Positions 19,673 through 33,455 are shown, numbered from the stretch's first letter. The stretch: DNA of 64,000 nt from UBA12481 sp012523435 (GCA_028686135.1 JAQUCP010000001.1:62001-126000); one strand, 5' to 3'. Notes: a model not told the origin generated them from the sequence alone. Numbers and translations are program-made.

Positions 19673-20890
19673 TTAGCGAAAATCAGGATACAACAGGTAT
19701 TTCTTACGAATCTCCCTGAACTCATCTAGTTCGGGTTGCCAGCTCTTCCTTATCTCCGAAACCGACAGACCCCGGATAATCTGATCCTGGAGCCTGTCGG
19801 TTCCGGCTAAGGTGTTAAAATAACTGATGAAAAAATCTGATTGACCCTTCAGATTTTCGTAACTATCAATTAACCAATCCAATACAAGCCCTTTCTGTTC
19901 TTGTAACCGCTCAAGCCCGAGAACCCGCAAATCTTGCCCAAAACACTCCTTATCTAAATGTGGAGGATTAACACTAACACCTGGAATAGATTCCGGAGTG
20001 AAGCTGAAAGATCCGCTAAGCTCGGGATGACCATAAACCTGAAACGGAAACGGAGTACCTCGTCCCAGACTGACAATCGTTCCCTCGAAAAAACAGAGCG
20101 ATGGATATAAATAGATAGACGTCTGGTTAGGCAAGTTTGGTGACGGCTTCACCGGTACTACATACTCCGTCTCATGATCGTAACCCAAACAGGGCACTAC
20201 CATCAGCTGGCAGATCAGACTATCCGGCAACCACCCCTCCCCATTGATCATCTGAGCATACTCCCCAATAGTCATCCCATAAACTACCGGAACTGAATGC
20301 ATCCCTACAAAAGAAGAAAATGCCGAATCCAACACCGGACCATCTATATAAAAACCATTCGGATTGGGACGATCAGTCACCATCAACGGAATTCCCTCGT
20401 CGGCACAAGCTTCCATCACATAATGCAAGGTTGAAATGTACGTGTAGAAACGAACCCCAACATCCTGGAGATCAAAAAGAACCAAATCCAGTCCTGCTAA
20501 ATCTTCAGGTGTAGGCTTGCGATGATTGCCATACAAGGATATCACCGGCAATCCTGTTTTTTCATCTTTGCCCCCACGAATCAGCTCGCCAGCTTCCGCC
20601 TCCCCACGGAAACCATGCTCCGGAGCAAAAACCTTGCACACATCAATCCCCGATGCCAACAACGTGTCAACCAGATGAACAAACCCAACCCTCGACCCCG
20701 GATTGGCCACCACACCAACACGTAAACCCTCAATCTTTGGGAAATAATCCTTCGTTCGCTCTGCTCCACAAATAACCTTGCCACTTTTAAGGAACGGAAA
20801 CGCTTGTGCCATAACCTCTTGCAAGAATAATCCCTGAATCAGTAATAAACTGACCAAGATCAAAAAAGAACCCAGATAACTTCGCTTCAT
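19673..20890 (-). CDS. DUF1343 / NamZ-type exo-beta-N-acetylmuramidase
   Basis: A 405-residue protein with an N-terminal signal (MKRSYLGSFLILVSLLLIQG to about residue 28). The DUF1343 core follows: RVGVVANPGSRVG, FAPEHGFRGEAEAGE, LVLFDLQDVGVRFYTYISTL, VTDRPNPNG and MTIGEYAQMINGEGWL. Characterised members (NamZ of Tannerella and Bacillus) release MurNAc from peptidoglycan fragments, so a periplasmic role in cell-wall recycling is likely. The first motif reads VANPGSRVG where many homologues have a T-N-(Q/H)-T-G type loop. Divergent from the FtsX-like permease gene, 34 bases apart. Confidence 0.83.
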   Translation of the reverse strand: MKRSYLGSFLILVSLLLIQGLFLQEVMAQAFPFLKSGKVICGAERTKDYFPKIEGLRVGVVANPGSRVGFVHLVDTLLASGIDVCKVFAPEHGFRGEAEAGELIRGGKDEKTGLPVISLYGNHRKPTPEDLAGLDLVLFDLQDVGVRFYTYISTLHYVMEACADEGIPLMVTDRPNPNGFYIDGPVLDSAFSSFVGMHSVPVVYGMTIGEYAQMINGEGWLPDSLICQLMVVPCLGYDHETEYVVPVKPSPNLPNQTSIYLYPSLCFFEGTIVSLGRGTPFPFQVYGHPELSGSFSFTPESIPGVSVNPPHLDKECFGQDLRVLGLERLQEQKGLVLDWLIDSYENLKGQSDFFISYFNTLAGTDRLQDQIIRGLSVSEIRKSWQPELDEFREIRKKYLLYPDFR

Positions 20891-20896
20891 AATTGG

Positions 20897-20904
20897 TACA
20901 TTTG
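20897..20904 (+). promoter_or_regulatory. Putative -7 box for the FtsX-like/gatED operon
   Basis: TACATTTG matches TAnnTTTG 20 bases before the GTG start at 20925, inside the short divergent gap. No -33 TTG at the right spacing was seen. Confidence 0.4.
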
Positions 20905-20924
20905 TTCCAAATCAGGTTTCGCCT

Positions 20925-22166
20925 GTGAATTTCGAAATTTTCATCGCAAAAAGAATCATCTCCTCCAAATCAGGTGGGAAAAGTGGCGCACAGGCTCTGG
21001 TCAACATCTCCGTCGCTGCCATCGCACTTAGCCTATCAGTGATGATTATCGCCATTTCGGTACTCACTGGCTTTAAGCGGGAAATCAAGGAAAAACTTTC
21101 CGGTTTTGGCTCCCATATCCAGATCAGTAACCTGGATACGAATAACTCGTACGAGACAGAACCCATCTTCCGCTCCGATGAGCTTGTCGGGAAAATCGCC
21201 CAGTTGAATGAAGTCATCAATATCCATGCCTTCTCTACTAAACCGGGTATCATCAAGTCAGGGAAAGAGCTACAAGGTATTGTCCTCAAAGGCGTTGAAG
21301 ATCTGGCTAGTTTAGAGTTCTACGCTTCCAACTTGGTGGCCGGCAGACTACCTCGACTGGATCAGCCCGACTCCCTCGATGTGCTGGTCTCACAATCACT
21401 AGCCAACCTCCTCCGGCTTGAGCCTGGAATGAAACTCCCCACTTACTTCGTTCAGGAACCCCTGAGAATGAGGCCATTTATCATTAGCGGAATCTATAAT
21501 ACTGGCCTGGAAGAGTATGACCGGCTGTTCGTCCTATGCCACCAAGCTCATATCCAAGAAATTAATAACTGGACTGAAAACCAGGTGAGTGGATACGAAA
21601 TCAGGATAAAAAAACCATTACAGGCAGATCGCACAGCGCAGACCATCCAAGAGATTGCCGACGGCATCACCATCAAAGCCGAAAACCTAGTCCAGGTGAG
21701 AACCATCCGCCAACTGGCTCCCGGATTCTTTGATTTTCTTAGTCTCACCGATACTAACGTCTGGGTCATTCTCACTCTTATGACTCTGATCGCTGGCTTC
21801 AATATGGTTTCTGGGCTTCTAATCATCATTCTCGACCGGGTCAGGATGATCGGGACACTGAAAGCCCTCGGTACCAACAACCAATCGATGGTGAAAATCT
21901 TCCTCTACCAGGCAGCCTATATCACCGGGAAAGGAATGCTGATCGGAAATATCATCGGCATCGGCATCGCCCTGCTTCAGATGCACTTGAAAGTCATTCC
22001 GTTAGACCCGGAATCCTATTTTGTCAACTCAGTACCAATTTTTATCAATCCACTACATATTATCCTGATAAATCTAGGAACAATGCTGCTGACTATTCTC
22101 ATGCTGCTCATTCCCTCCGGGATGATCTCACGGATCAGCCCGGATAAAACCCTGAAATTTGACTAA
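20925..22166 (+). CDS. LolC/E-like FtsX-family ABC permease
   Basis: A 413-residue permease with an N-terminal helix (VNISVAAIALSLSVMIIAISVLTGF), a large periplasmic domain (about residues 50-260) and three C-terminal helices (VWVILTLMTLIAGFNMVSGL, an ISGI/GMLIGNIIGIGIALL block and LINLGTMLLTILMLLIPSGMI). The DRVRMIGTLKALGT segment between them is the FtsX coupling motif. The architecture fits LolC/LolE lipoprotein release, but other MacB-like substrates are possible and the ATPase is not adjacent. The GTG at 20925 is used; it starts NFEIFIAKRI, a family-typical beginning. gatE follows after 11 bases. Confidence 0.83.
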   Translation: MNFEIFIAKRIISSKSGGKSGAQALVNISVAAIALSLSVMIIAISVLTGFKREIKEKLSGFGSHIQISNLDTNNSYETEPIFRSDELVGKIAQLNEVINIHAFSTKPGIIKSGKELQGIVLKGVEDLASLEFYASNLVAGRLPRLDQPDSLDVLVSQSLANLLRLEPGMKLPTYFVQEPLRMRPFIISGIYNTGLEEYDRLFVLCHQAHIQEINNWTENQVSGYEIRIKKPLQADRTAQTIQEIADGITIKAENLVQVRTIRQLAPGFFDFLSLTDTNVWVILTLMTLIAGFNMVSGLLIIILDRVRMIGTLKALGTNNQSMVKIFLYQAAYITGKGMLIGNIIGIGIALLQMHLKVIPLDPESYFVNSVPIFINPLHIILINLGTMLLTILMLLIPSGMISRISPDKTLKFD

Positions 22167-22177
22167 ACGTTGAAATA

Positions 22178-24172
22178 ATGGCTAAACAATTTGATCCCCA
22201 ACGCAACTATCTGGAATCCATGAAAGCCATCGGTTTCGTTCCGCTGAAAGAGGCGACCGAAGAGGATTGGAAACGGATCGGGTTCATGTCAGGACTAGAA
22301 GTCCACCAGCAACTGAACACCCGTGAAAAGCTCTTTTGCCGGTGCCCTGCCGGAATTCTTCTGGGTGATCAGGATTACGATGGCGAGCTGATCCGTCATA
22401 TGCGCCCAACACTTAGTGAGATGGGCGAATACGACGGCACTGCCCTCATGGAATTCAAAACCAGAAAGGAGATCACCTACCGAATCAATAATATCAATGC
22501 GTGCACCTACGACATCGACGACACACCCCCGTTTAAAATCAACCGAGAAGCATTGGAGTACGCCCTGGAAATCTCCCTCCTGTCAAACCTGAATATCGTA
22601 GGTGAAGTACACATTACCAGGAAACAGTACCTCGATGGCAGTATCCCAACAGGATTTCAGCGAACCGCCATCCTGGGTGTCGAGGGTGAGATCAGCCTGT
22701 CAAATAAAAAAGTCAGGCTCCTGCAACTTAGCATAGAAGAAGATTCTTGCCGCGAGATATCCGACATTGGCCACAAAAGAATCTACAAAACCGACCGCCT
22801 GGGAATGCCGCTGATTGAAACGGTCACCCACCCCGACTGCCTGACACCGCATGAACTGCATGAAGCCTGTGACTATATCCGCTTTCTCAACCGGAGTACC
22901 GGTAAGGTACGAACCGGAATGGGAGCCGCACGCCAAGATGTCAATGTGAGCTGCCGCGGTGGTGATCGAGTTGAAATCAAAGGAGTAGCCCACACCAAAT
23001 GGATACCGCTGCTCAGCCATAACGAGGCATTCCGGCAAACAGCCCTCCTGAGAATCCGTACCCTCTTGAACGAACGGATACCCTCCTGGCAAGAGAATTG
23101 GCATATAAAAACAATCCGGCTGGATCTGGAAAAACTCAACACAACCTGCCAAACAATCCAGAATATCAGACAGGAAGGATTCGAAGCTTATGCCGCCAAT
23201 CTTCCATCCTTCAAAGGAATCCTCTCCCATTTCACCCAACCAGGGAAATGCTTTGCCGATGAGATAACCGACCGACTGAAGGTGATTGCCTGTCTGGAAA
23301 AACCAAACATGATTTTTTCAGAACAACCTGACCCCTGCAATGATCCATTTGATTTTGAACCCATCAAACAACTGCTCGGTTCAACAAATGAAGATGCACA
23401 GATTGTATTCTGGGGACCAGCAGAGGATATAAAGACAGCTATTGAAACCATCCAGGAACGCTGCCTCATCGCCTTTGAAATGGTTCCGCGCGAAACCAGA
23501 AAAGCTTTCAGCGACGGCACAACAATTTTTGAGCGGGTCCTGCCCGGAGCTGATCGCATGTACCCCGATACCGACTCAGCCCCAATACCCCTGCCAGAAG
23601 AGTATATCCAAAAACTCCGCAAAAAAATGCCGGTACCCGTTAGCCAACGAATCCAACAGATGCAAACCTGGGGAATCCCGAGCGATACCTGGAACTACCT
23701 GCTGCGAAAAAATCTGGTACCCCTAATTGAAAAAATTTCTGCCGATAACAACTATCCTCCTAAACTAATCAGCACATTTCTGGGACACACACTGAAACAC
23801 CTGGAAGGGAAAATTAGAAAACACTCCGATTTCAATTATCAAAAAATTGCCGCACTGTTTAACTTTATCAACAAAAATCAGCTGGATACAGCCATTGCTA
23901 AGCCTATGGTTACAATCATGATGCAAAACCCTAAAATGGACTTCGATAGCATCCTGACCAGCCTCAAGTTCAAAAAAAGATCCAGAGAAGAACTCCTCGC
24001 TCCAGTAGGATTCCTTGTTGGTAAGTTTCGCGAAATCAGAAAGAATGATGATCCAAATGTGGTTCTTCATTGGCTCATGGGACAGGTTCGCCGACAAGCT
24101 ATGGGTAATATCCCGCTTAGCGAATATAGCTCACTGATTTCCAAGCTGATAGAGAAAGAGATTGTCGATTGA
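22178..24172 (+). CDS. gatE: Archaeal-type Glu-tRNA(Gln) amidotransferase subunit GatE
   Basis: A 664-residue protein of the GatB/GatE family. The cradle domain (about residues 35-330) contains GLEVHQQLNTREKLFCRCPAG, GSIPTGFQRTA, GRIYKTDRLGMPLIE-like residues and VRTGMGAARQDVNVS. A GAD insertion at about residues 340-465 (NLPSFKGIL, then VPRETRKAFSDGTT and LPGADRMYPDTD) is found in GatE and AspRS but not in GatB, so this is GatE rather than GatB. A helical tRNA-binding tail follows. GatE activates Glu-tRNA(Gln) and accepts ammonia from GatD. The 3' end overlaps the gatD open frame, and the gatD ATG lies 17 bases beyond the stop. Confidence 0.9.
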   Translation: MAKQFDPQRNYLESMKAIGFVPLKEATEEDWKRIGFMSGLEVHQQLNTREKLFCRCPAGILLGDQDYDGELIRHMRPTLSEMGEYDGTALMEFKTRKEITYRINNINACTYDIDDTPPFKINREALEYALEISLLSNLNIVGEVHITRKQYLDGSIPTGFQRTAILGVEGEISLSNKKVRLLQLSIEEDSCREISDIGHKRIYKTDRLGMPLIETVTHPDCLTPHELHEACDYIRFLNRSTGKVRTGMGAARQDVNVSCRGGDRVEIKGVAHTKWIPLLSHNEAFRQTALLRIRTLLNERIPSWQENWHIKTIRLDLEKLNTTCQTIQNIRQEGFEAYAANLPSFKGILSHFTQPGKCFADEITDRLKVIACLEKPNMIFSEQPDPCNDPFDFEPIKQLLGSTNEDAQIVFWGPAEDIKTAIETIQERCLIAFEMVPRETRKAFSDGTTIFERVLPGADRMYPDTDSAPIPLPEEYIQKLRKKMPVPVSQRIQQMQTWGIPSDTWNYLLRKNLVPLIEKISADNNYPPKLISTFLGHTLKHLEGKIRKHSDFNYQKIAALFNFINKNQLDTAIAKPMVTIMMQNPKMDFDSILTSLKFKKRSREELLAPVGFLVGKFREIRKNDDPNVVLHWLMGQVRRQAMGNIPLSEYSSLISKLIEKEIVD

Positions 24173-24189
24173 TAAGAAAATTATTGGTT

Positions 24190-25575
24190 ATGAACGAAGA
24201 TTTTTTTCAAGGTTATAAAGGGGAAGCGCTTCAAATTTTAAAAAAGTTTAATGTGCGGGTCTGGGGTGTTGCTGAATTTGATACTACACGTGGTTCCTTC
24301 AAGGGAACAGTTCTTCCTAGGGCTGAAAACGATGATGACAAGCACATTGTCATCAAGATTGAGACCGGGTATAATATCGGGATTACCACCAGCACGATCC
24401 GTTCGATGAAAGAGGTCAGCTATTTTAAAGCCAACTATAAGATTCCGGAAAAGGAGTTTCCGGTAACACCGAACCTCCCGAGGGTTAAGCTAATAGGTAC
24501 TGGAGGCACTATAGCCAGTCGCCTGGATTACCGTACCGGGGCCGTCATTCCGGCATTTTCACCAGGGGAGCTTTATGGTGCAGTCCCTGAGCTGGCAGAG
24601 ATCTGTAACCTCTCGACGGAGAAGGTTTTTGCCGTTTTCAGTGAAAACATGGGGCCGGAGCAATACATCGCACTAGCTTATGCTATCCGGAAGGAAATTG
24701 AGGCCGGTGTTGATGGAATTGTTATCGGCCACGGGACTGATACGTTACACCATACCGCCGCCGCACTCTCTTTCATGGTTCAACATTCGCCAGTTCCTAT
24801 CGTGTTAGTCGGATCCCAACGCTCCTCCGACCGCCCCTCCTCCGATGCCGCGCTAAATCTGATGCATGCCTGCTATGCAGCCGGCCACGGCGATATCGCC
24901 GAAGTGATGGTCTGCATGTTCGGACCCACCTCTGATGAATATGGATTTCTGCACCGCGGAACCAGAGTACGGAAAATGCACTCCTCCTATCGATCTACCT
25001 TCCGCACCATCGGCGATACACCACTGGCAACAGTCAAGCGCGGCGAGGTGAAGCCAATCAAGAAGCTATATAACCACCGCCGCAAAGACCGGTCGGTTCA
25101 GATTTATCCCTTCTTCGAAGATCGAGTCTCCATGATCTATTTCTATCCCCACATGCACCCCGATACCATTGACGCCCTCACTGATCTTGGATATAAAGGA
25201 ATCATCATTATCGGAACAGGACTGGGTCATGTCAATAAAGAACTCTATCCCGCCATCCAACGAGCCATAGCCAAAGGTGTGGCAATCTTCATGACGGTTC
25301 AGACCTTGTGGGGTTACGTTCATATGTACGTTTATGATACCGGCCGCGATCTAATGGCAATGGGCGTCGTTCCGCTGGAAAATATGCTCCCGGAAGCCGC
25401 CTACATTAAACTAGGCTGGGCATTAGGACAAACCTCAGATCTGGAAGAGGTTAAGCGAATCATGCTGGCACCTGTCAATGAGGAGATCACTGGCCGGGAA
25501 CCCTACAATGGATACCTGGTATACCAGGGAGGAGTTCCTGAAGTGGAAGATTTTATTCGGAAATACAGGAAGTAA
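24190..25575 (+). CDS. gatD: Archaeal-type Glu-tRNA(Gln) amidotransferase subunit GatD
   Basis: A 461-residue protein from the ATG at 24190. An N-terminal Tudor-like domain (about residues 1-90) precedes an asparaginase-type domain. The four catalytic positions expected of GatD are present: Thr107 in GTGGTIAS, Thr183-Asp184 in GHGTDTLHH, and Lys262 in RVRKMHSS; the GatD-specific DYRTGAV loop follows the first. It hydrolyses glutamine (or asparagine) to feed ammonia to GatE. The N-terminal domain separates it from plain type I asparaginase. A TTG-initiated extension to 24169 overlapping gatE is possible but less likely. The last 23 bases overlap the convergent Nudix gene. Confidence 0.9.
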   Translation: MNEDFFQGYKGEALQILKKFNVRVWGVAEFDTTRGSFKGTVLPRAENDDDKHIVIKIETGYNIGITTSTIRSMKEVSYFKANYKIPEKEFPVTPNLPRVKLIGTGGTIASRLDYRTGAVIPAFSPGELYGAVPELAEICNLSTEKVFAVFSENMGPEQYIALAYAIRKEIEAGVDGIVIGHGTDTLHHTAAALSFMVQHSPVPIVLVGSQRSSDRPSSDAALNLMHACYAAGHGDIAEVMVCMFGPTSDEYGFLHRGTRVRKMHSSYRSTFRTIGDTPLATVKRGEVKPIKKLYNHRRKDRSVQIYPFFEDRVSMIYFYPHMHPDTIDALTDLGYKGIIIIGTGLGHVNKELYPAIQRAIAKGVAIFMTVQTLWGYVHMYVYDTGRDLMAMGVVPLENMLPEAAYIKLGWALGQTSDLEEVKRIMLAPVNEEITGREPYNGYLVYQGGVPEVEDFIRKYRK

Positions 25576-26182
25576 AAATATCCTCTAATTCACTGATAAT
25601 CATGGCTGTTGCACCCCAAACGCAATGACCTGATGCATCATAGAAGGGAGCTGTGATTTCAGTGCCATTTTGATTAAGAACCATGGTTTTTCTGTTCTCT
25701 GGGCGAAACAGCTGATCAATCGAAACAACAACCAGTTCCTCTACCTCGTCGTGGTTTATCCGGAATACCGGCTCCCGTTCCGTCCATGCTATGATCGGCT
25801 GGATACAGTAATTACTATGTGGGACATACAGAGGTGTTAGTTTTCCAATGATATTCAACTCATTGCGATCAATCCCGATCTCCTCGACCGACTCACGGAT
25901 AGCAGTATGAACAAGGTCGGCATCTCCGGGCTCCTGTTTACCGCCTGGGAGAGAAACCTGTCCTCCATGCGGTCCCTGCTTGCTCCTCTCAATGAATATG
26001 GTTGAAACCCCATCCCGGCCTGGGAACAATAGGATGAGCACGCCACTCGGCTTAAAGGATGAACCATCGAAATGGGATTCACCCGGCGGGCGGAGTGAAG
26101 GAGCCATGCGGACCTGCGCAGAACGCCCGGGAAGCCCTACAGCCATGGCATCCATTAACAGCTTGGCTATCTCCTTAATCAT
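25553..26182 (-). CDS. Nudix hydrolase, CoA pyrophosphatase-like
   Basis: A 209-residue Nudix protein. The segment FIERSKQGPHGGQVSLPGGK is the UPF0035-type motif of CoA pyrophosphatases, and the Nudix box continues as GGKQEPGDADL...AIRESVEEIGI. An LxxxYVPHSNYCIQPIIAW segment and EVEELVVV follow, as in NudL-type enzymes that cleave CoA to 4'-phosphopantetheine and 3',5'-ADP. The start is uncertain: the ATG at 26182 lies inside the last codons of the upstream porin (8-base overlap) and fits family spacing to GLPGRSAQ; a longer form begins at 26203. The 3' end overlaps gatD by 23 bases. Confidence 0.83.
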   Translation of the reverse strand: MIKEIAKLLMDAMAVGLPGRSAQVRMAPSLRPPGESHFDGSSFKPSGVLILLFPGRDGVSTIFIERSKQGPHGGQVSLPGGKQEPGDADLVHTAIRESVEEIGIDRNELNIIGKLTPLYVPHSNYCIQPIIAWTEREPVFRINHDEVEELVVVSIDQLFRPENRKTMVLNQNGTEITAPFYDASGHCVWGATAMIISELEDIFTSCISE

Positions 26183-28061
26183 AGAAATGCCAATAGATAC
26201 CATATTTCAGATGAGGTCTCATGAAAGGATAATGGACAGCACCGAAGGATACTTCAGGCATCATGCCAGCAAGCGAATGACAATACTGGACAAAAATACG
26301 GGTACGCTTGACCTTGATCAAAGCAAACGCATCCAAATAAGGATAGTTCCCAATCTTTGTCTGGTCCTGAACAAAAAATATCCCGGTAGCGGGCATAAAA
26401 CCATACCCATAGAAAGAGCTGGTATACCGGGCATCGAAACCATATTCTAACTCAAGCAAACCACCGGTACTTTTAAAATAGATATCATGATGCATAAAGA
26501 CATTTGTCCCTGCAACAAACAGAGGCAGAGGAAGTTCCTTACTGGTGCTATACTGAGCAGTACCCCTGATATTCAGATTTAGTGGTCCCCAACGACACTT
26601 TTTTGACGAAGAGAGGCTGACCACCCCATTCCACCGGTCAAGCTGCTTCGGGACGCCAGACCGGCCGAAGTAAATCCAGCCATGGTTTACGAACAATTCC
26701 AGGCGATTTGTCAGCTTGTGCCGGGGAAGGTCGAAATCCAGTGCAAGCCCAGCCTCAAATTGCCGCGCTAACTCTTGTTCCCACTGGAAATGATTAGAAA
26801 TATAGTGCTTAGAAAGAGGATCCGGGGTAACTCCTTTGACTTCAATGGTTGTCTTAAGAACCGGACTTTGGGGGATATCAGGGGTATGTTTCAGGTAGGA
26901 GGCCTGAAAGCAGAAATCGCCAGCGGCATAACCAACGATGGTAGCCCGACCGGAGACGGCAATTTGGTTTTGGGGTCCTGACCAGTTCAGGTTTGTCATC
27001 ACTCCTAAGTTATAGCCAATCCGGGTAGTATCGGCAAAAGCATATCGAAAAAAATCAGGAGTGATTCCAACCTCTGCCCTGAAAGGGAGTCCTAGGATCC
27101 GGAGAGAATCTGTTTGAAACAGGAGCTCATTTCGCAGGGCAGAAAAGCGCACTGAATCGGCAGTCTGGGTTGAGTCGAGGAAGATATTCGGATAGAATGC
27201 AGCTAATGGGTTTGGGTCGTTGAAGTGGCGATTTATGCTGGTCAAAGAGAAGCGATGAAGGATTCTGTTTCCGGTCTTTTCTGCGGGGATGATGGTATCG
27301 GTCAGTTCTTCATTAAGAGAGTCCAGCGGCGCGGGATTTGGATAGCGAAAATCAAAAACTTGCACCCCAGTCAATTCCCATATTGATGTTGTTGAAGTAG
27401 CTTTATCAAGATTCACTGTGAGGAATGGGGCACTACTCATTCCTGCCAGTTCCTGATCATTTTGGATTCCGCCGTTTTCGCCGGCTTTAAAACCAGTTCT
27501 GGAGGCGCCGAGATAGAGATGATAGTTGGGGCGTTCCAGTCGGTAGTTTACGCGGATGATTGAATGGACGCTTTGTTGGTTTTGAAAGTGACCATCTGAA
27601 TTCACATACCGGGCTAAGAAGGTAAGGTTTCCGGCATTTTTGAGGTTTCTCCCGAACAGTGCATTGATTGTTTGTCCGTTTTTATCGCTATTGCCCCCCG
27701 TATTATAATTTACGATCGAGAACGGCTTGTTCTGATTGAGGAAGAGCAGTTTGCTAGGGTTTGGATTATAGGAGCAATATCCGTTGAACATAATAGGGTT
27801 CAGAGAGTGGGTCAATGGCTGGTAGTGATTAGGGATAGCTGGCAGTCCGGTATTTCCCAGCTCGGTCCAGGATTCAGTTTTTGAATCATAAAGCGGGTGA
27901 TGCTGTTGGCTGCCAGCGGCAGTGGTATCTGGGTTATAAGCTTTTCTGGTACCGGTCCAGACATCCAATAATTCGGCATTAACCAGGGGGATAGTTATTT
28001 GGGCGTTGGCTCTGGCGGGGATCAGCGCGAGAAGGATTAGGATTATGTGGAGCCGTTTCAT
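26175..28061 (-). CDS. Outer-membrane porin-like protein (Porin_10 type)
   Basis: A 628-residue secreted protein with a signal peptide (MKRLHIILILLALIPARANAQ). The rest alternates short hydrophobic/aromatic strands and ends with an aromatic residue pair (GIYWHFYD), as expected of an outer-membrane beta-barrel. The region FSIVNYNTGGNSDKNGQTIN then LFGRNLKNAGNLTFLARYVNSDG resembles the Bacteroidota putative-porin family (Porin_10). No TonB box or plug is visible. The substrate is unknown. It starts 16 bases after the terminator of the rRNA operon, so it must have its own signals or rely on read-through. It overlaps the Nudix gene. Confidence 0.7.
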   Translation of the reverse strand: MKRLHIILILLALIPARANAQITIPLVNAELLDVWTGTRKAYNPDTTAAGSQQHHPLYDSKTESWTELGNTGLPAIPNHYQPLTHSLNPIMFNGYCSYNPNPSKLLFLNQNKPFSIVNYNTGGNSDKNGQTINALFGRNLKNAGNLTFLARYVNSDGHFQNQQSVHSIIRVNYRLERPNYHLYLGASRTGFKAGENGGIQNDQELAGMSSAPFLTVNLDKATSTTSIWELTGVQVFDFRYPNPAPLDSLNEELTDTIIPAEKTGNRILHRFSLTSINRHFNDPNPLAAFYPNIFLDSTQTADSVRFSALRNELLFQTDSLRILGLPFRAEVGITPDFFRYAFADTTRIGYNLGVMTNLNWSGPQNQIAVSGRATIVGYAAGDFCFQASYLKHTPDIPQSPVLKTTIEVKGVTPDPLSKHYISNHFQWEQELARQFEAGLALDFDLPRHKLTNRLELFVNHGWIYFGRSGVPKQLDRWNGVVSLSSSKKCRWGPLNLNIRGTAQYSTSKELPLPLFVAGTNVFMHHDIYFKSTGGLLELEYGFDARYTSSFYGYGFMPATGIFFVQDQTKIGNYPYLDAFALIKVKRTRIFVQYCHSLAGMMPEVSFGAVHYPFMRPHLKYGIYWHFYD

Positions 28062-28076
28062 AGTGAGTAAATATAC

Positions 28077-28111
28077 AAAAAGCCCCGACTCGGATGAATC
28101 GGGGCTTTTTT
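28077..28111 (-). terminator. Intrinsic terminator of the rRNA operon
   Basis: Perfect 8-base arms AGCCCCGA (28081-28088) and TCGGGGCT (28099-28106) around a 10-base loop. The stem is flanked by A and T runs on the two sides, so it can end transcription in both directions. It lies about 6 bases past the 5S 3' end. Confidence 0.88.
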
Positions 28112-28116
28112 AAAAA

Positions 28117-28225
<109 letters not shown>

Positions 28226-28311
28226 TTAAGATCTTGCCCTTTAGCAGGGATAATAAGATTGACATGAAGAAAGAAAGTTCATAATTGGGTAATAAATGAG
28301 ATTCAACAGTA

Positions 28312-31216
<2,905 letters not shown>

Positions 31217-31411
31217 ACTGAGTGAACTCAGTTATTACTTAATTAGAACTTTCTTTCAGCATGTCAAAGAACTTCATCCCGAATCATCGGGATCGTGGTT
31301 ACATCCGGACTCGAACCAGATCTCATTACCATAGTAACCAATACAACCCAGAACACTTAACCTTATTATCAAATCCTATACACACTCACTCACACTACTA
31401 CACCCACCTCG

Positions 31412-31485
31412 TGGAGAATAACGGATTCGAACCGTTGACCCCCTGCTTGCAAAGCAGGTGCTCTAGCCAGCTGAGCTAATCCCCC
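31412..31485 (-). tRNA. tRNA-Ala (TGC)
   Basis: 74 nt on the minus strand. Acceptor arms GGGGGAT and ATTCTCC, U8-A9, D-arm GCTC...GAGC, anticodon loop CTTTGCAAG with anticodon TGC, T-loop GTTCGAATC, discriminator A. The CCA end is not encoded. Located in the 16S-23S spacer. Confidence 0.97.
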
Positions 31486-31497
31486 CTAATAATCTCG

Positions 31498-31571
31498 TAG
31501 TCCCGCGCAGATTTGAACTGCGGACCCCTACATTATCAGTGTAGTGCTCTAACCAACTGAGCTACGGGACT
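31498..31571 (-). tRNA. tRNA-Ile (GAT)
   Basis: 74 nt on the minus strand. Acceptor arms AGTCCCG and CGGGACT pair fully; anticodon loop CTGATAATG with anticodon GAT; T-loop TTCAAATC; discriminator A. CCA is not encoded. Together with tRNA-Ala it forms the standard Ile-Ala spacer of a bacterial rRNA operon. Confidence 0.97.
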
Positions 31572-31675
31572 GTTGAAAAGAGCTCGTAGCTCTTCCGCTC
31601 TGGGTTAATATAAAAAGAAGAGGAAAAAGGTCGGCAGGATATATCCCCTAAACCAGGGGACGATGAATCCATCTC

Positions 31676-33204
<1,529 letters not shown>

Positions 33205-33328
33205 AAATGTTTAAATCATCGCTCAAGATTCATCCTGTCAATAATTAAAGAATTGACTTCTTCCTTACCGACCTAAATTTCTCTCTTCAATCTTTTCAAA
33301 GAACTATTTCCTGTTTCTAAAAGTGGTG

Positions 33329-33359
33329 CAAAGGTAGATAAAAAATCTTTCCATCCAAA
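33329..33359 (-). promoter_or_regulatory. rRNA operon promoter, proximal (P2)
   Basis: On the minus strand TTTG (33359-33356), a 19-base spacer, then TACCTTTG (33336-33329). Both elements and the spacing match the Bacteroidota sigma-70-type promoter. It lies about 125 bases upstream of the 16S 5' end. Confidence 0.75.
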
Positions 33360-33425
33360 TGAAATTGAAACTTTTTTTTCAACCTCCGCTACCCTATAAA
33401 GAACACTGTTGTCAAAATTGGAATG

Positions 33426-33455
33426 CAAATATATGCCTATTCCGGATATCTACAA
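33426..33455 (-). promoter_or_regulatory. rRNA operon promoter, distal (P1)
   Basis: On the minus strand TTG (33455-33453), a 19-base spacer, then TATATTTG (33433-33426), an exact match to the Bacteroidota consensus. The 400-base stretch 33205-33604 between 16S and the next gene holds only these two promoters and leader sequence. Confidence 0.72.

Noticed and set aside
31276..31293. Short inverted repeat ATCCCGA/TCGGGAT in the 23S-tRNA-Ala spacer
   Set aside because: Probably precursor rRNA processing structure; similar to other GC hairpins here but too short to call a dispersed repeat.
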